A stretch of DNA of 5,534 nucleotides, taken from Dehalococcoidia bacterium. Lineage in GTDB: Bacteria; Chloroflexota; Dehalococcoidia; SZUA-161. The DNA is taken from NCBI GenBank assembly GCA_020344295.1, contig CP070819.1, positions 1,382,982 through 1,388,515 on the forward strand, read 5' to 3'. Of the stretch, positions 1-5,385 are shown one piece after another. The notes beneath the pieces are model-generated. The model was not told the origin of the DNA, did not search any database, and saw only the letters and a program-made list of their open reading frames with translations. The first letter of the stretch is position 1. Each line of letters begins with the position of its first letter. The position numbers and the translations under genes are program-made.

Positions 1-469
1 AATATTTAATTGCGATCACGACATCATTGAATACGCAGAAGCCCGAAGCGTGATCGGGTGCTGCGTGGTGCAGTCCACCAGAGCAGTTGAATGCGACATC
101 AACCTCGCCGTTAGATACCAGTTCCGCTGCCTTAAGCGAAGCCCCCACTACAGTAATAGACAGCTCATACATACCGGGATATACGGGATTCTCGCCGAAC
201 TGACTGAAATTATAGCGAGTGGGATTATATTTATTCTCTCCATTGCTTAGGCTTCGAACTGCATTTATATAATCCGAAGTATGGAAAGTCAGTAAGGGGG
301 TCTCGTCTACCTCTTCGGGAGCCAGCAGCGTCGAGTCGGGAGAATCGAAAGCCTTATAATGCATCAACAGTTCATATGTGTACTGCAGACGTGTTGGGCC
401 AAATATCTCATCTACCCTGCTGTCACGCTGTGTCAGTTCGACGCCATATACAAAGGCCGCTTTACTCAT
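1..469 (-). CDS. Class I histone deacetylase / AcuC-family deacetylase, N-terminal part (truncated by window edge)
   Basis: The reverse strand encodes 156 codons from an ATG at 469-467, open to the window edge. Family members are Zn-dependent amidohydrolases that remove acetyl groups from protein lysines or small amines; Bacillus AcuC acts on acetyl-CoA synthetase. Seen here: FHTSDYI (62-68), NPVYPGMYE (94-102), then GGLHHA (131-136) with the catalytic His pair H134-H135, and SGFCVFND (142-149). The order and spacing match class I HDACs. The Zn-binding Asp/His/Asp residues and the catalytic Tyr would lie beyond the edge, so activity cannot be judged. The usual N-terminal HP-x-RP motif looks shortened to FGPTRL (23-28). 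The start overlaps the stop of the upstream Mut7-C gene as ATGA, implying translational coupling. Full relatives are about 350-400 residues. The superfamily is firm; the AcuC role is only one option, acetylpolyamine amidohydrolase being another. Confidence 0.9.
   Translation of the reverse strand, partial: MSKAAFVYGVELTQRDSRVDEIFGPTRLQYTYELLMHYKAFDSPDSTLLAPEEVDETPLLTFHTSDYINAVRSLSNGENKYNPTRYNFSQFGENPVYPGMYELSITVVGASLKAAELVSNGEVDVAFNCSGGLHHAAPDHASGFCVFNDVVIAIKY
466..469 (-). other. ATGA stop/start overlap between the Mut7-C and deacetylase genes
   Basis: On the minus strand the Mut7-C stop TGA (468-466) and the deacetylase start ATG (469-467) share bases. Such overlaps usually mean that ribosomes terminating on the first gene reinitiate on the second, so the two proteins are probably made from one message. 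Confidence 0.9.
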
Positions 470-936
470 ATTCCCCTAAATAGCTCCTCAAGCTCGATAT
501 TCATCCTCTCCCAATGAGTCCCCCTCCAATAAACACGCTGACACCCCGGGCACTGCATATAATCAGTCTGTGTCTGGAATACATAGGGCGGTACGAGCCC
601 CTCGATATCTGCCTTTTCCCGGGGTGTCAATGGCTCGTTACACTCCATACAGCGCGAGAACGGCGATACCTCGGCAGCCAGATTAAGTCCGGTCAGCACC
701 TGATGCAACTGTGACTTTACATCATCACTCTCTATGTGGATCGCTTTTAGCCTGTTGCTCCGGACCACACGCCTCTTCATTATCTCCGTGTCCTTGGTGA
801 GAAGAACTCTGTCTTCGTCCAGCGCAATTCTAACGAGCCTGCTATCATCTATATCTTTGAAAAACAGCGCATCAAAGCCCGCCATCCTGAGTCGCTTCGC
901 TAGCCCCCCCACATTTGAATCTACGATGAACCTCAT
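466..936 (-). CDS. Mut7-C RNase domain protein with zinc ribbon (PIN-like fold)
   Basis: This 156-residue protein matches the stand-alone Mut7-C family, a PIN-like predicted RNase domain (known from the C-terminus of animal Mut-7) fused to a zinc ribbon. Seen in the sequence: an N-terminal strand with acidic D6 in RFIVDSNVGG, then LAKRLRMAGFD (12-22), acidic residues D28, D30 and D31, and LLTKDTEIMKRR (45-56) with D49. These are the likely metal-binding acidic residues. A zinc ribbon follows: C96-x2-C99 and C129-x2-C132, then the family-typical YWRGTHWERM (136-145). Length is normal. The start has no Shine-Dalgarno sequence, and an extended -10 lies just upstream, so the transcript is probably leaderless. 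It is divergent from archease-rtcB and overlaps the downstream deacetylase gene by 4 bp. The natural RNA substrate is unknown; nuclease activity is a family inference, not seen directly. Confidence 0.88.
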   Translation of the reverse strand: MRFIVDSNVGGLAKRLRMAGFDALFFKDIDDSRLVRIALDEDRVLLTKDTEIMKRRVVRSNRLKAIHIESDDVKSQLHQVLTGLNLAAEVSPFSRCMECNEPLTPREKADIEGLVPPYVFQTQTDYMQCPGCQRVYWRGTHWERMNIELEELFRGI

Positions 937-942
937 ACCAGG

Positions 943-951
943 ATTTTAGCA
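943..951 (-). promoter_or_regulatory. Extended -10 promoter for the Mut7-C/deacetylase unit
   Basis: The minus strand reads TGCTAAAAT (TG-n plus TAAAAT, one mismatch to TATAAT). Counting about 7 bases downstream puts the predicted transcription start at or next to the A of the Mut7-C ATG (936). No good -35 hexamer is seen at 16-18 bp spacing, which is usual when the TGn extension is present. Together with the missing Shine-Dalgarno, this points to a leaderless message. Prediction by eye only. Confidence 0.5.
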
Positions 952-956
952 TAACT

Positions 957-984
957 TTGTTCGTCAATGCAGGAGTGGTATAAT
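957..984 (+). promoter_or_regulatory. Extended -10 promoter for archease-rtcB
   Basis: TGGTATAAT at 976-984 is a perfect -10 hexamer with the TGn extension. A weak -35, TTGTTC, lies at 957-962 with 16-bp spacing. The predicted start near 991 leaves a leader of only about 11 nt before the archease ATG at 1002, just enough to hold the GAGG Shine-Dalgarno at 993-996. It lies back to back with the minus-strand promoter, and the -35 zones overlap. Confidence 0.65.
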
Positions 985-1001
985 CAGACCTTGAGGCCCT
1001 T

Positions 1002-1415
1002 ATGACACGTTTTGAGGTGATCGAACATACCGCAGATGTCGGTATAATCGGCTACGGTAGCGACCTCAAGGAAGCTTTCGCCAACACAGCCTACGGCATG
1101 TTCAGTCTGATCGCAGACCTTGAGGACCTGAACTATGACTTCAGCCATGATATAGATATCCAGGCACCGGACCGGGAGGCACTTCTGGTGACATGGCTTA
1201 ACGAGCTGATCTACACATTCGACGTCGACCGGGTAGTCCTGAACGTGTTCGATATAACCGGTCTCAGCGATAATCGGCTCCAGGCCAAGGTATTTGGCGA
1301 GAAGATAGACCGCTCTCACCGCCAACTGAAGACCGCAGTCAAAGCAGCTACCTATCACTCGCTGAGGATCGAGGACAGCAACGGAGTCAGGATTCAGGTC
1401 ATTCTGGACATTTAG
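1002..1415 (+). CDS. Archease (RtcB ligase activator)
   Basis: A 137-residue protein of normal archease length. Archease speeds the guanylylation step of RtcB and allows multiple turnover; it acts in the cytoplasm as a small metal-binding chaperone-like partner. Seen: the N-terminal signature FEVIEHTADVG (4-14) with conserved H9 and D12, LLVTWLNELIY (61-71), KAATYH (114-119), and a C-terminal strand RIQVILDI (130-137) ending in D136. The C-terminal acidic residue and the N-terminal Asp are the family's metal/active-tip residues. The start at 1002 is supported by GAGG five bases upstream and by the family's usual N-terminus. rtcB follows 13 bp later in the same direction, the classic functional pairing. 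Identification is firm. Confidence 0.95.
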   Translation: MTRFEVIEHTADVGIIGYGSDLKEAFANTAYGMFSLIADLEDLNYDFSHDIDIQAPDREALLVTWLNELIYTFDVDRVVLNVFDITGLSDNRLQAKVFGEKIDRSHRQLKTAVKAATYHSLRIEDSNGVRIQVILDI

Positions 1416-1428
1416 GAGCATAGGGGAT

Positions 1429-2889
1429 ATGTCGTCAAGTATGCAGAGCAGCATGATAAAAATAGACGACTACCGGTGGGAGATACCCCAGACGTACAAG
1501 CCTGGAATGAGAGTGCCCGGTCTAGTCTTCGCCGACGAGAAAATGATCCGTCATATACGAGACGAAGAGTCGCTCGATCAGGTGGCCAACGTAGCTTTTC
1601 TGCCGGGGATTGTGGGCAGGTCGCTGGCAATGCCCGATATTCACTGGGGCTATGGCTTCCCTATCGGCGGCGTTGCTGCCACCAGGGTCGAGGATGGTGT
1701 TGTATCTCCCGGAGGCGTCGGTTTCGATATTAACTGCGGCGTTCGGCTACTGCGCACAGATTTTACCGAGAGTGAGATCAGGCCAAAGATAGAAAGGCTG
1801 CTCAGTGATCTTTTTACCAATGTCCCATCAGGTCTGGGCTCAGAGGGCAAGATAAGACTTAAGGGTAACCAGATAGATAGCCTTATCACCAAAGGTGCCG
1901 CCTGGGCCATAGAGCAGGGCTACGGTATACCGGACGACCTGGAGTATACAGAGGAACGAGGCTGTATCGAAGGGGCAGACCCGGATAAGGTCAGTGCCAA
2001 GGCCAAGACCCGTGGCACGCCTCAGTCCGGCACGCTGGGCTCCGGTAACCATTTCCTCGAGATCCAGGTTGTTGACGAGATCTATGACGCTGACACGGCT
2101 CGTGCTTTCGGCATACAGGGTAAAGGCCAGATACTGGTTCTAATCCATACAGGTTCGAGGGGATTTGGCCACCAGGTCTGTGATGACTACCTGAAGACGA
2201 TGAACAGTGCCGTCAAAAACTACGGCATCGAATTACCCGACCGCCAGCTTGCATGCGCACCTGTGAACTCCCCTGAGGGTCAATCCTACCTTGCGGCCAT
2301 GGCCTGCGCCGCAAATTATGCTTGGGCTAATCGTCAGTGCATTACTCACTGGACCAGAGAATCATTCTCCAGGGTTATCGGTATAAAACAGCGTGACTTG
2401 AATATGGCGATCATCTACGATGTGGCACACAACATCGCTAAGATCGAGAAACATCAGGTAGATGGTAAAAGTATCTCAGTATGTGTTCACCGCAAGGGCG
2501 CGACCAGGGCTTTCCCGTCAGGCCATCCTGTCCTGCCGGAGGCATATCGTAAAGTGGGCCAGCCGGTGCTCATTCCTGGAGATATGGGACGTTACTCGTA
2601 TGTAGCTGTAGGAACTGAACGGGCCATGGCAGAGACTTTTGGCTCCACATGCCACGGTGCGGGAAGATTTAAAAGCCGCTCGGCAGCGAGAAAGAGCATC
2701 AGTGGCGCTGACGTTGCCAGGGAGCTGGCAAACAAAGGAATCACTGTAAAAGTGGCCAGTATCGCCTCCTTAGCCGAGGAAGCTCCTGCGGTCTACAAAG
2801 ACGTTACCGATGTAGTACATATAACAGATGCTGCCGGTATATCGGCTAAGGTAGTCAGAGCCAGACCGATCGGAGTGATCAAAGGCTAA
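1429..2889 (+). CDS. rtcB: RNA-splicing ligase RtcB (3'-phosphate/2',3'-cyclic phosphate to 5'-OH)
   Basis: A 486-residue RtcB, full length for the archaeal-like long form. It joins RNA 3'-phosphate or 2',3'-cyclic-phosphate ends to 5'-OH ends using GTP and Mn2+, via a His-GMP intermediate. Visible active-site motifs: GGVGFDINCGVR (95-106, metal ligands D100 and C103), GSGNHFLE (204-211, N207 and H208), HTGSRGFGHQ (240-249, H240), YDVAHNIAK (330-338, H334) and CHGAGR (408-413), whose H409 should be the guanylylated histidine. The chain ends IGVIKG with the invariant terminal-region Lys. All expected ligands are intact. Start choice: ATG 1429 follows AGGAG (1414-1418) and AGGGG (1422-1426). 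In-frame ATGs at 1441 and 1453 are possible, and the 1453 start (MIKIDDYRW) resembles the usual family N-terminus. No RtcR-type regulator or rtcA is seen nearby; co-transcription with archease is likely. Confidence 0.97.
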   Translation: MSSSMQSSMIKIDDYRWEIPQTYKPGMRVPGLVFADEKMIRHIRDEESLDQVANVAFLPGIVGRSLAMPDIHWGYGFPIGGVAATRVEDGVVSPGGVGFDINCGVRLLRTDFTESEIRPKIERLLSDLFTNVPSGLGSEGKIRLKGNQIDSLITKGAAWAIEQGYGIPDDLEYTEERGCIEGADPDKVSAKAKTRGTPQSGTLGSGNHFLEIQVVDEIYDADTARAFGIQGKGQILVLIHTGSRGFGHQVCDDYLKTMNSAVKNYGIELPDRQLACAPVNSPEGQSYLAAMACAANYAWANRQCITHWTRESFSRVIGIKQRDLNMAIIYDVAHNIAKIEKHQVDGKSISVCVHRKGATRAFPSGHPVLPEAYRKVGQPVLIPGDMGRYSYVAVGTERAMAETFGSTCHGAGRFKSRSAARKSISGADVARELANKGITVKVASIASLAEEAPAVYKDVTDVVHITDAAGISAKVVRARPIGVIKG

Positions 2890-2943
2890 TCCTTACCCTG
2901 GCACCAATATCAGAATTCCGGTTAATATATCTGCACAGGACAG

Positions 2944-2972
2944 TTGCGGTCTACTATCGAGGTCACTATAAT
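2944..2972 (+). promoter_or_regulatory. Likely sigma-70-type promoter for the unknown gene at 2999
   Basis: TATAAT at 2967-2972 is a perfect -10, with TTGCGG at 2944-2949 in the -35 position at the optimal 17-bp spacing. Only the TTG half matches consensus, so strength is uncertain. The predicted start is near 2979. The 109-bp gap after rtcB shows no convincing hairpin plus U-run terminator, so read-through from rtcB is also possible. Confidence 0.5.
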
Positions 2973-2998
2973 AGCCATGACCTTAGCTTCCATGCTAA

Positions 2999-3448
2999 AT
3001 GAACCATATAAGAAAAAGTACTATGGCTCATAGAATAAAGAAACACCTCAAAGTGGGCAACGGGCCTGCAGTTGACGAGGGTTCTCTGACGATAAGAATG
3101 CACCCAGAGGACCTGCCAAGAGGTATCAAGTGGGGCCGCTACATACACCTCCGGGTAAAAAACGCAAAATTAACCTGCAAAGTGCGTAATAACGAGATGG
3201 TTGAAGTCCCACAGCCACGACTTCATCAGATTAATATCAATAATGAATTGATGGATTTTCTCGGGCTTAAATCCGGCACCATCTATGATTTCTACATAAC
3301 GAAAGCGTTATCATGGATGGCACCTTTATATGTTCTGCGCTACCACCCAAATCAAACTACACGGCGTAAAATGCTTCTTAAAATATTTGGGGTAGTCACT
3401 GTTATCACTGCAATCGCAGTAGGGCTAGCATACTACTTCTCCGGATAA
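2999..3448 (+). CDS. Unknown protein with a soluble N-terminal domain and one C-terminal membrane helix
   Basis: I do not recognise this 149-residue protein. Residues 1-20 are strongly basic (RKS, HRIKKHLK). Residues 28-105 look beta-rich: alternating strands GRYIHLRV (46-53), LTCKVRNNEMVEV (58-70), a QININNELMDFLGLKSG segment (77-93) and TIYDFYITK (94-102). The helix-turn 'LMDFLGLKSG' followed by a strand recalls small swapped-hairpin or double-psi beta-barrels, but this is only a fold impression. A basic stretch TTRRK (120-124) precedes a hydrophobic helix, about 126-147, ending at the C-terminus. This suggests a tail-anchored protein with its domain in the cytoplasm. No signal peptide is seen. 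Neither ATG 2999 nor the in-frame ATG 3023 (MAHRIKK) has a Shine-Dalgarno, so the start is uncertain. The reading frame and membrane tail argue that it is a real gene. Confidence 0.75.
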   Translation: MNHIRKSTMAHRIKKHLKVGNGPAVDEGSLTIRMHPEDLPRGIKWGRYIHLRVKNAKLTCKVRNNEMVEVPQPRLHQININNELMDFLGLKSGTIYDFYITKALSWMAPLYVLRYHPNQTTRRKMLLKIFGVVTVITAIAVGLAYYFSG

Positions 3449-3548
3449 ACGTGAATGCCTATTATGCCGCTCGTAGCATCAAGCTCTGCATACACGGACT
3501 TAATTAACATCCATGCCATCACCTACCCCGGTTTTTCCTGAGGTTTAC

Positions 3549-3574
3549 TGGCTTTCAACGCTGTTGACAAGCCA
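3549..3574 (+). promoter_or_regulatory. Inverted repeat overlapping the -35 box of the yceD-rpmF-fabD promoter (candidate operator)
   Basis: The left arm TGGCTT-TCAAC (3549-3559) pairs with the right arm GTTGA-c-AAGCCA (3563-3574), around a 3-base centre GCT, with one extra C at 3568. That is 11 paired positions. The right arm contains the TTGACA -35 hexamer (3564-3569), so a protein bound here would block RNA polymerase. No T-run follows, so it is not a standard terminator. It does not resemble the FapR box known from Bacillus. The binding factor is unknown and the operator role is inferred from position. The rest of the 202-bp gap 3449-3650 shows nothing else recognisable. Confidence 0.45.
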
Positions 3575-3593
3575 CACGAGAGTAGCCTACAAT
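3564..3593 (+). promoter_or_regulatory. Strong sigma-70-type promoter for yceD-rpmF-fabD
   Basis: A perfect TTGACA (-35, 3564-3569) and TACAAT (-10, 3588-3593) are separated by 18 bp. The predicted start is near 3600, giving a leader of about 50 nt before the yceD ATG at 3651. It is the best promoter match in the window and stands at the head of the ribosomal/fatty-acid cluster. Confidence 0.75.
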
Positions 3594-3650
3594 TGAGCCA
3601 GTATACAACTCCCACCATCCACCAAGAGTTACACTCCGTTAGAAACCGTA

Positions 3651-4181
3651 ATGAAGATTAATGTCGCCCAGCAACTGAAGGAACCGGTAGGCTCGCTCCG
3701 GCATGTTGAGATAAACGAGAGAGCTGAGACCGGAATCGCTGTCCAGGGCAGGGTACAGCTACTTCGCACTAACCGTAGCATCCTGGTGAGCGGTAAAATC
3801 GGAACGACTACTAAAGAGGTATGTAGCCGCTGCCTTGAAGAGTTCGACCTTCCGCTGACTCTGGACATAGAAGAAGAGTATTACGTAAAGAGAGACCCGA
3901 CCACCGGCGCGATGCTTTCTGTGCCCTCTGAGTCAGGAACATTCACCATTGATGAAGACAACATCCTGGACCTTAATGAAGCGGTACGCCAGTATATATT
4001 GTTGACACAACCCATGAAACCCATCTGCCGTGAAAACTGTGCGGGCTTGTGCTCACAATGTGGCCGCAATCTCAACGAGCAGTCTTGTGACTGCAAGCCT
4101 ATCATCACTGATTCACCGTGGGCACCGCTTCAAGCGCTAAGATTGAGTGATAAGCGGTCAGCGGATAGAGAAAGGGGATAG
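3651..4181 (+). CDS. yceD: YceD / DUF177 family protein
   Basis: A 176-residue protein of the YceD (DUF177) family, typical in length and nearly always encoded directly before rpmF. Family members are linked to 23S rRNA accumulation and large-subunit assembly in bacteria and plastids; the biochemical mechanism is not settled. Seen: the N-terminus MKINVAQQLKEPVGS is typical of the family, then CSRCLEEF (58-65), an acidic stretch EEEYYV (74-79), DLNEAVRQYILLTQPMKPIC (107-126), and a cysteine-rich tail: C126, C130, C134-x2-C137, C146 and C148, likely a metal site. The start is chosen from family N-terminal similarity, since no Shine-Dalgarno is evident ahead of 3651. It ends 7 bp before rpmF, and its own 3' end supplies the rpmF ribosome-binding site. 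Confidence 0.92.
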   Translation: MKINVAQQLKEPVGSLRHVEINERAETGIAVQGRVQLLRTNRSILVSGKIGTTTKEVCSRCLEEFDLPLTLDIEEEYYVKRDPTTGAMLSVPSESGTFTIDEDNILDLNEAVRQYILLTQPMKPICRENCAGLCSQCGRNLNEQSCDCKPIITDSPWAPLQALRLSDKRSADRERG

Positions 4182-4188
4182 CCGAACT

Positions 4189-4383
4189 ATGGCCCTGCCT
4201 AAAAGAAAATACGCCAAAGCACGACAGGGGAAAAGGCGAAGCCACCTTAAGTTGTGTGTTCCCTCGCTTGTTCCCTGTGCTCAGTGCCATAATATCAAAC
4301 CTGCTCACCAAGTATGCCCATTCTGCGGGACATATCGTGGCAGGGAAGTAATTCAGGAACGTAAACCCAAGCGCAGTCAATAA
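4189..4383 (+). CDS. rpmF: 50S ribosomal protein L32
   Basis: A 64-residue L32, near the usual 55-65. Seen: the N-terminal signature MALPKRKYAKARQGKRRSH (1-19), basic and ready for rRNA contact, and a zinc ribbon C30-x2-C33 / C43-x2-C46 with all four cysteines intact, so this is the zinc-binding paralogue type rather than the cysteine-free form. The C-terminus is basic (ERKPKRSQ). The start at 4189 fits the family's invariant MA(L/V)PKR beginning; AAGGGGA (4172-4178) lies upstream. An upstream in-frame ATG at 4147 would add 14 residues inside yceD and is not credible. It sits 7 bp after yceD and 16 bp before fabD. Confidence 0.97.
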   Translation: MALPKRKYAKARQGKRRSHLKLCVPSLVPCAQCHNIKPAHQVCPFCGTYRGREVIQERKPKRSQ

Positions 4384-4388
4384 GCCGT

Positions 4389-4393
4389 GGAGG
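4389..4393 (+). promoter_or_regulatory. Shine-Dalgarno GGAGG deciding the fabD start
   Basis: GGAGG lies 6 bases upstream of ATG 4400. It supports this start even though it gives FabD about 10 residues more than the common 'KVACIFPGQG' beginning. It is the clearest ribosome-binding site in the window. Confidence 0.8.
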
Positions 4394-4399
4394 CGGCTA

Positions 4400-5341
4400 A
4401 TGGTTGAGTTGGGGACAGACTCCACCCGCAAGGTGGCTTGCATATTCCCCGGCCAAGGGTCCCAGGCAGTTGGCATGGGCTATAGCCTCTACGAATCTTC
4501 ACGCCAAGCGAAGGAAGTTTTCAAAGAAGCAGACGAGGCACTGCAATTCCACATTTCACAACTTTGCTTCGAAGGACCCGAGGAAGTACTCCGTGACACC
4601 ATTAATGCCCAGCCCGCTATCCTGACAACCAGCATAGCATGTCTTAGAGCTGCCTCGGAGTTCGGGGCGCCTTTGAAACCAGTTGTAGTCGCTGGCCATA
4701 GTCTCGGCGAATATACCGCCCTTGTGGCTGCTGACGTCATTAGCTTCACTGATGCAGTAATCCTTGTACGCGAACGGGGGCGTTTGATGCATGAGGCCGG
4801 TAAGGCCAAACCAGGCGGTATGGCAGCCATTATCGGCTTGGATGAAGTAACTCTGGAAGAGGTATGTCGTGAGACCGGATCACAGATAGCCAACTTCAAC
4901 TGCTCGGGGCAGATTGTTATTAGCGGCACAAGAGAATCACTGGCACGCTCGATGGACCTGGCCAAAGCCAGAGGCGCACGTCGAGTTATACCTCTTCAGG
5001 TCAGCGGCGCCTTCCACTCTGTACTGATGCAGCCTACAGTAGAAGGCATGACCCAAGCGATCTCACAGGTAGATTTCAAGCATCCATCTGTGCCTGTAAT
5101 TGCCAACAGCACCGCTCAGCCGTTAACCAGCGCGGATGAAGTGAAAGACGAACTTATTCGGCAACTGAGCAACTGCGTACAAAGGCAGCCCTCCGTTGAA
5201 TATATGTTGGGTGCCGGAGTATCCACCTTTATTGAGATCGGCCCAGGCCAAGTCCTCACAGGCCTCATTAGAAAGATTAGCAACGAAGTGCAGGTTTTCA
5301 ATATGAGCGACCCGGATTCTATAAATGCGATTAACATGTGA
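4400..5341 (+). CDS. fabD: Malonyl-CoA:ACP transacylase FabD
   Basis: A 313-residue protein, normal for FabD, which moves malonyl from CoA to acyl carrier protein and so supplies the extender for fatty-acid synthesis in the cytoplasm. Seen: FPGQGSQ (16-22), the nucleophile elbow GHSLGEY (99-105) with catalytic S101, R126 in RERGRLM (124-130) for malonyl carboxylate binding, GGMAAI (139-144), SGAFHS (202-207) with catalytic H206, Q255 in IRQL, and a C-terminal IEIGPGQVL segment. All catalytic residues expected from the E. coli enzyme (Ser, Arg, His, Gln) are present at matching spacing, so it should be active. The gene follows rpmF by 16 bp with no promoter between. The arrangement rpmF-fabD, without plsX and fabH in between, is shorter than the usual cluster. 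Confidence 0.97.
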   Translation: MVELGTDSTRKVACIFPGQGSQAVGMGYSLYESSRQAKEVFKEADEALQFHISQLCFEGPEEVLRDTINAQPAILTTSIACLRAASEFGAPLKPVVVAGHSLGEYTALVAADVISFTDAVILVRERGRLMHEAGKAKPGGMAAIIGLDEVTLEEVCRETGSQIANFNCSGQIVISGTRESLARSMDLAKARGARRVIPLQVSGAFHSVLMQPTVEGMTQAISQVDFKHPSVPVIANSTAQPLTSADEVKDELIRQLSNCVQRQPSVEYMLGAGVSTFIEIGPGQVLTGLIRKISNEVQVFNMSDPDSINAINM

Positions 5342-5345
5342 TGGC

Positions 5346-5354
5346 TGATATAAT
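5346..5354 (+). promoter_or_regulatory. Extended -10 element upstream of the fabG-like gene
   Basis: TGATATAAT is a perfect -10 with the TGn extension, starting 5 bases after the fabD stop. The -35 zone (around 5326-5331, TGCGAT) is poor. The predicted start is near 5361, about 25 nt ahead of the ATG at 5386. It suggests that the fabG-like gene has its own transcription in addition to operon read-through. Confidence 0.45.
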
Positions 5355-5385
5355 TGTCGATATTCTATAGTAGAGTGAGTGTACA

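Noticed and set aside
50..250. Plus-strand open frame of 66 codons at the left edge
   Set aside because: It lies opposite the deacetylase gene, whose frame carries clear HDAC motifs; the plus-strand translation has no recognisable features.
984..1454. Minus-strand open frame of 156 codons over archease
   Set aside because: The opposite strand encodes a textbook archease; this frame is its antisense shadow and overlaps the plus-strand promoter.
2890..2966. Possible terminator after rtcB
   Set aside because: I found no stem with a following T-run; only weak short complementarities are present, so no terminator is called.
3455..3541. 28-codon plus-strand frame in the gap before yceD
   Set aside because: It has no ribosome-binding site, no promoter directly ahead and no recognisable sequence; it is short enough to be chance.
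3525..3545. CCCCGG followed by a T-run, looking like a terminator tail after the unknown gene
   Set aside because: No matching left stem arm precedes the T-run, so a hairpin cannot be supported.
4489..4965. Minus-strand open frame of 158 codons inside fabD
   Set aside because: It is antisense to the conserved FabD core with its catalytic residues, has no promoter or ribosome-binding site, and is low-complexity in Ser/Arg/Thr.
5341..5370. Nine-codon frame starting at the fabD stop (TGATG overlap)
   Set aside because: The overlap looks like coupling, but the frame is tiny and its bases double as the extended -10 element; chance is the simpler reading.
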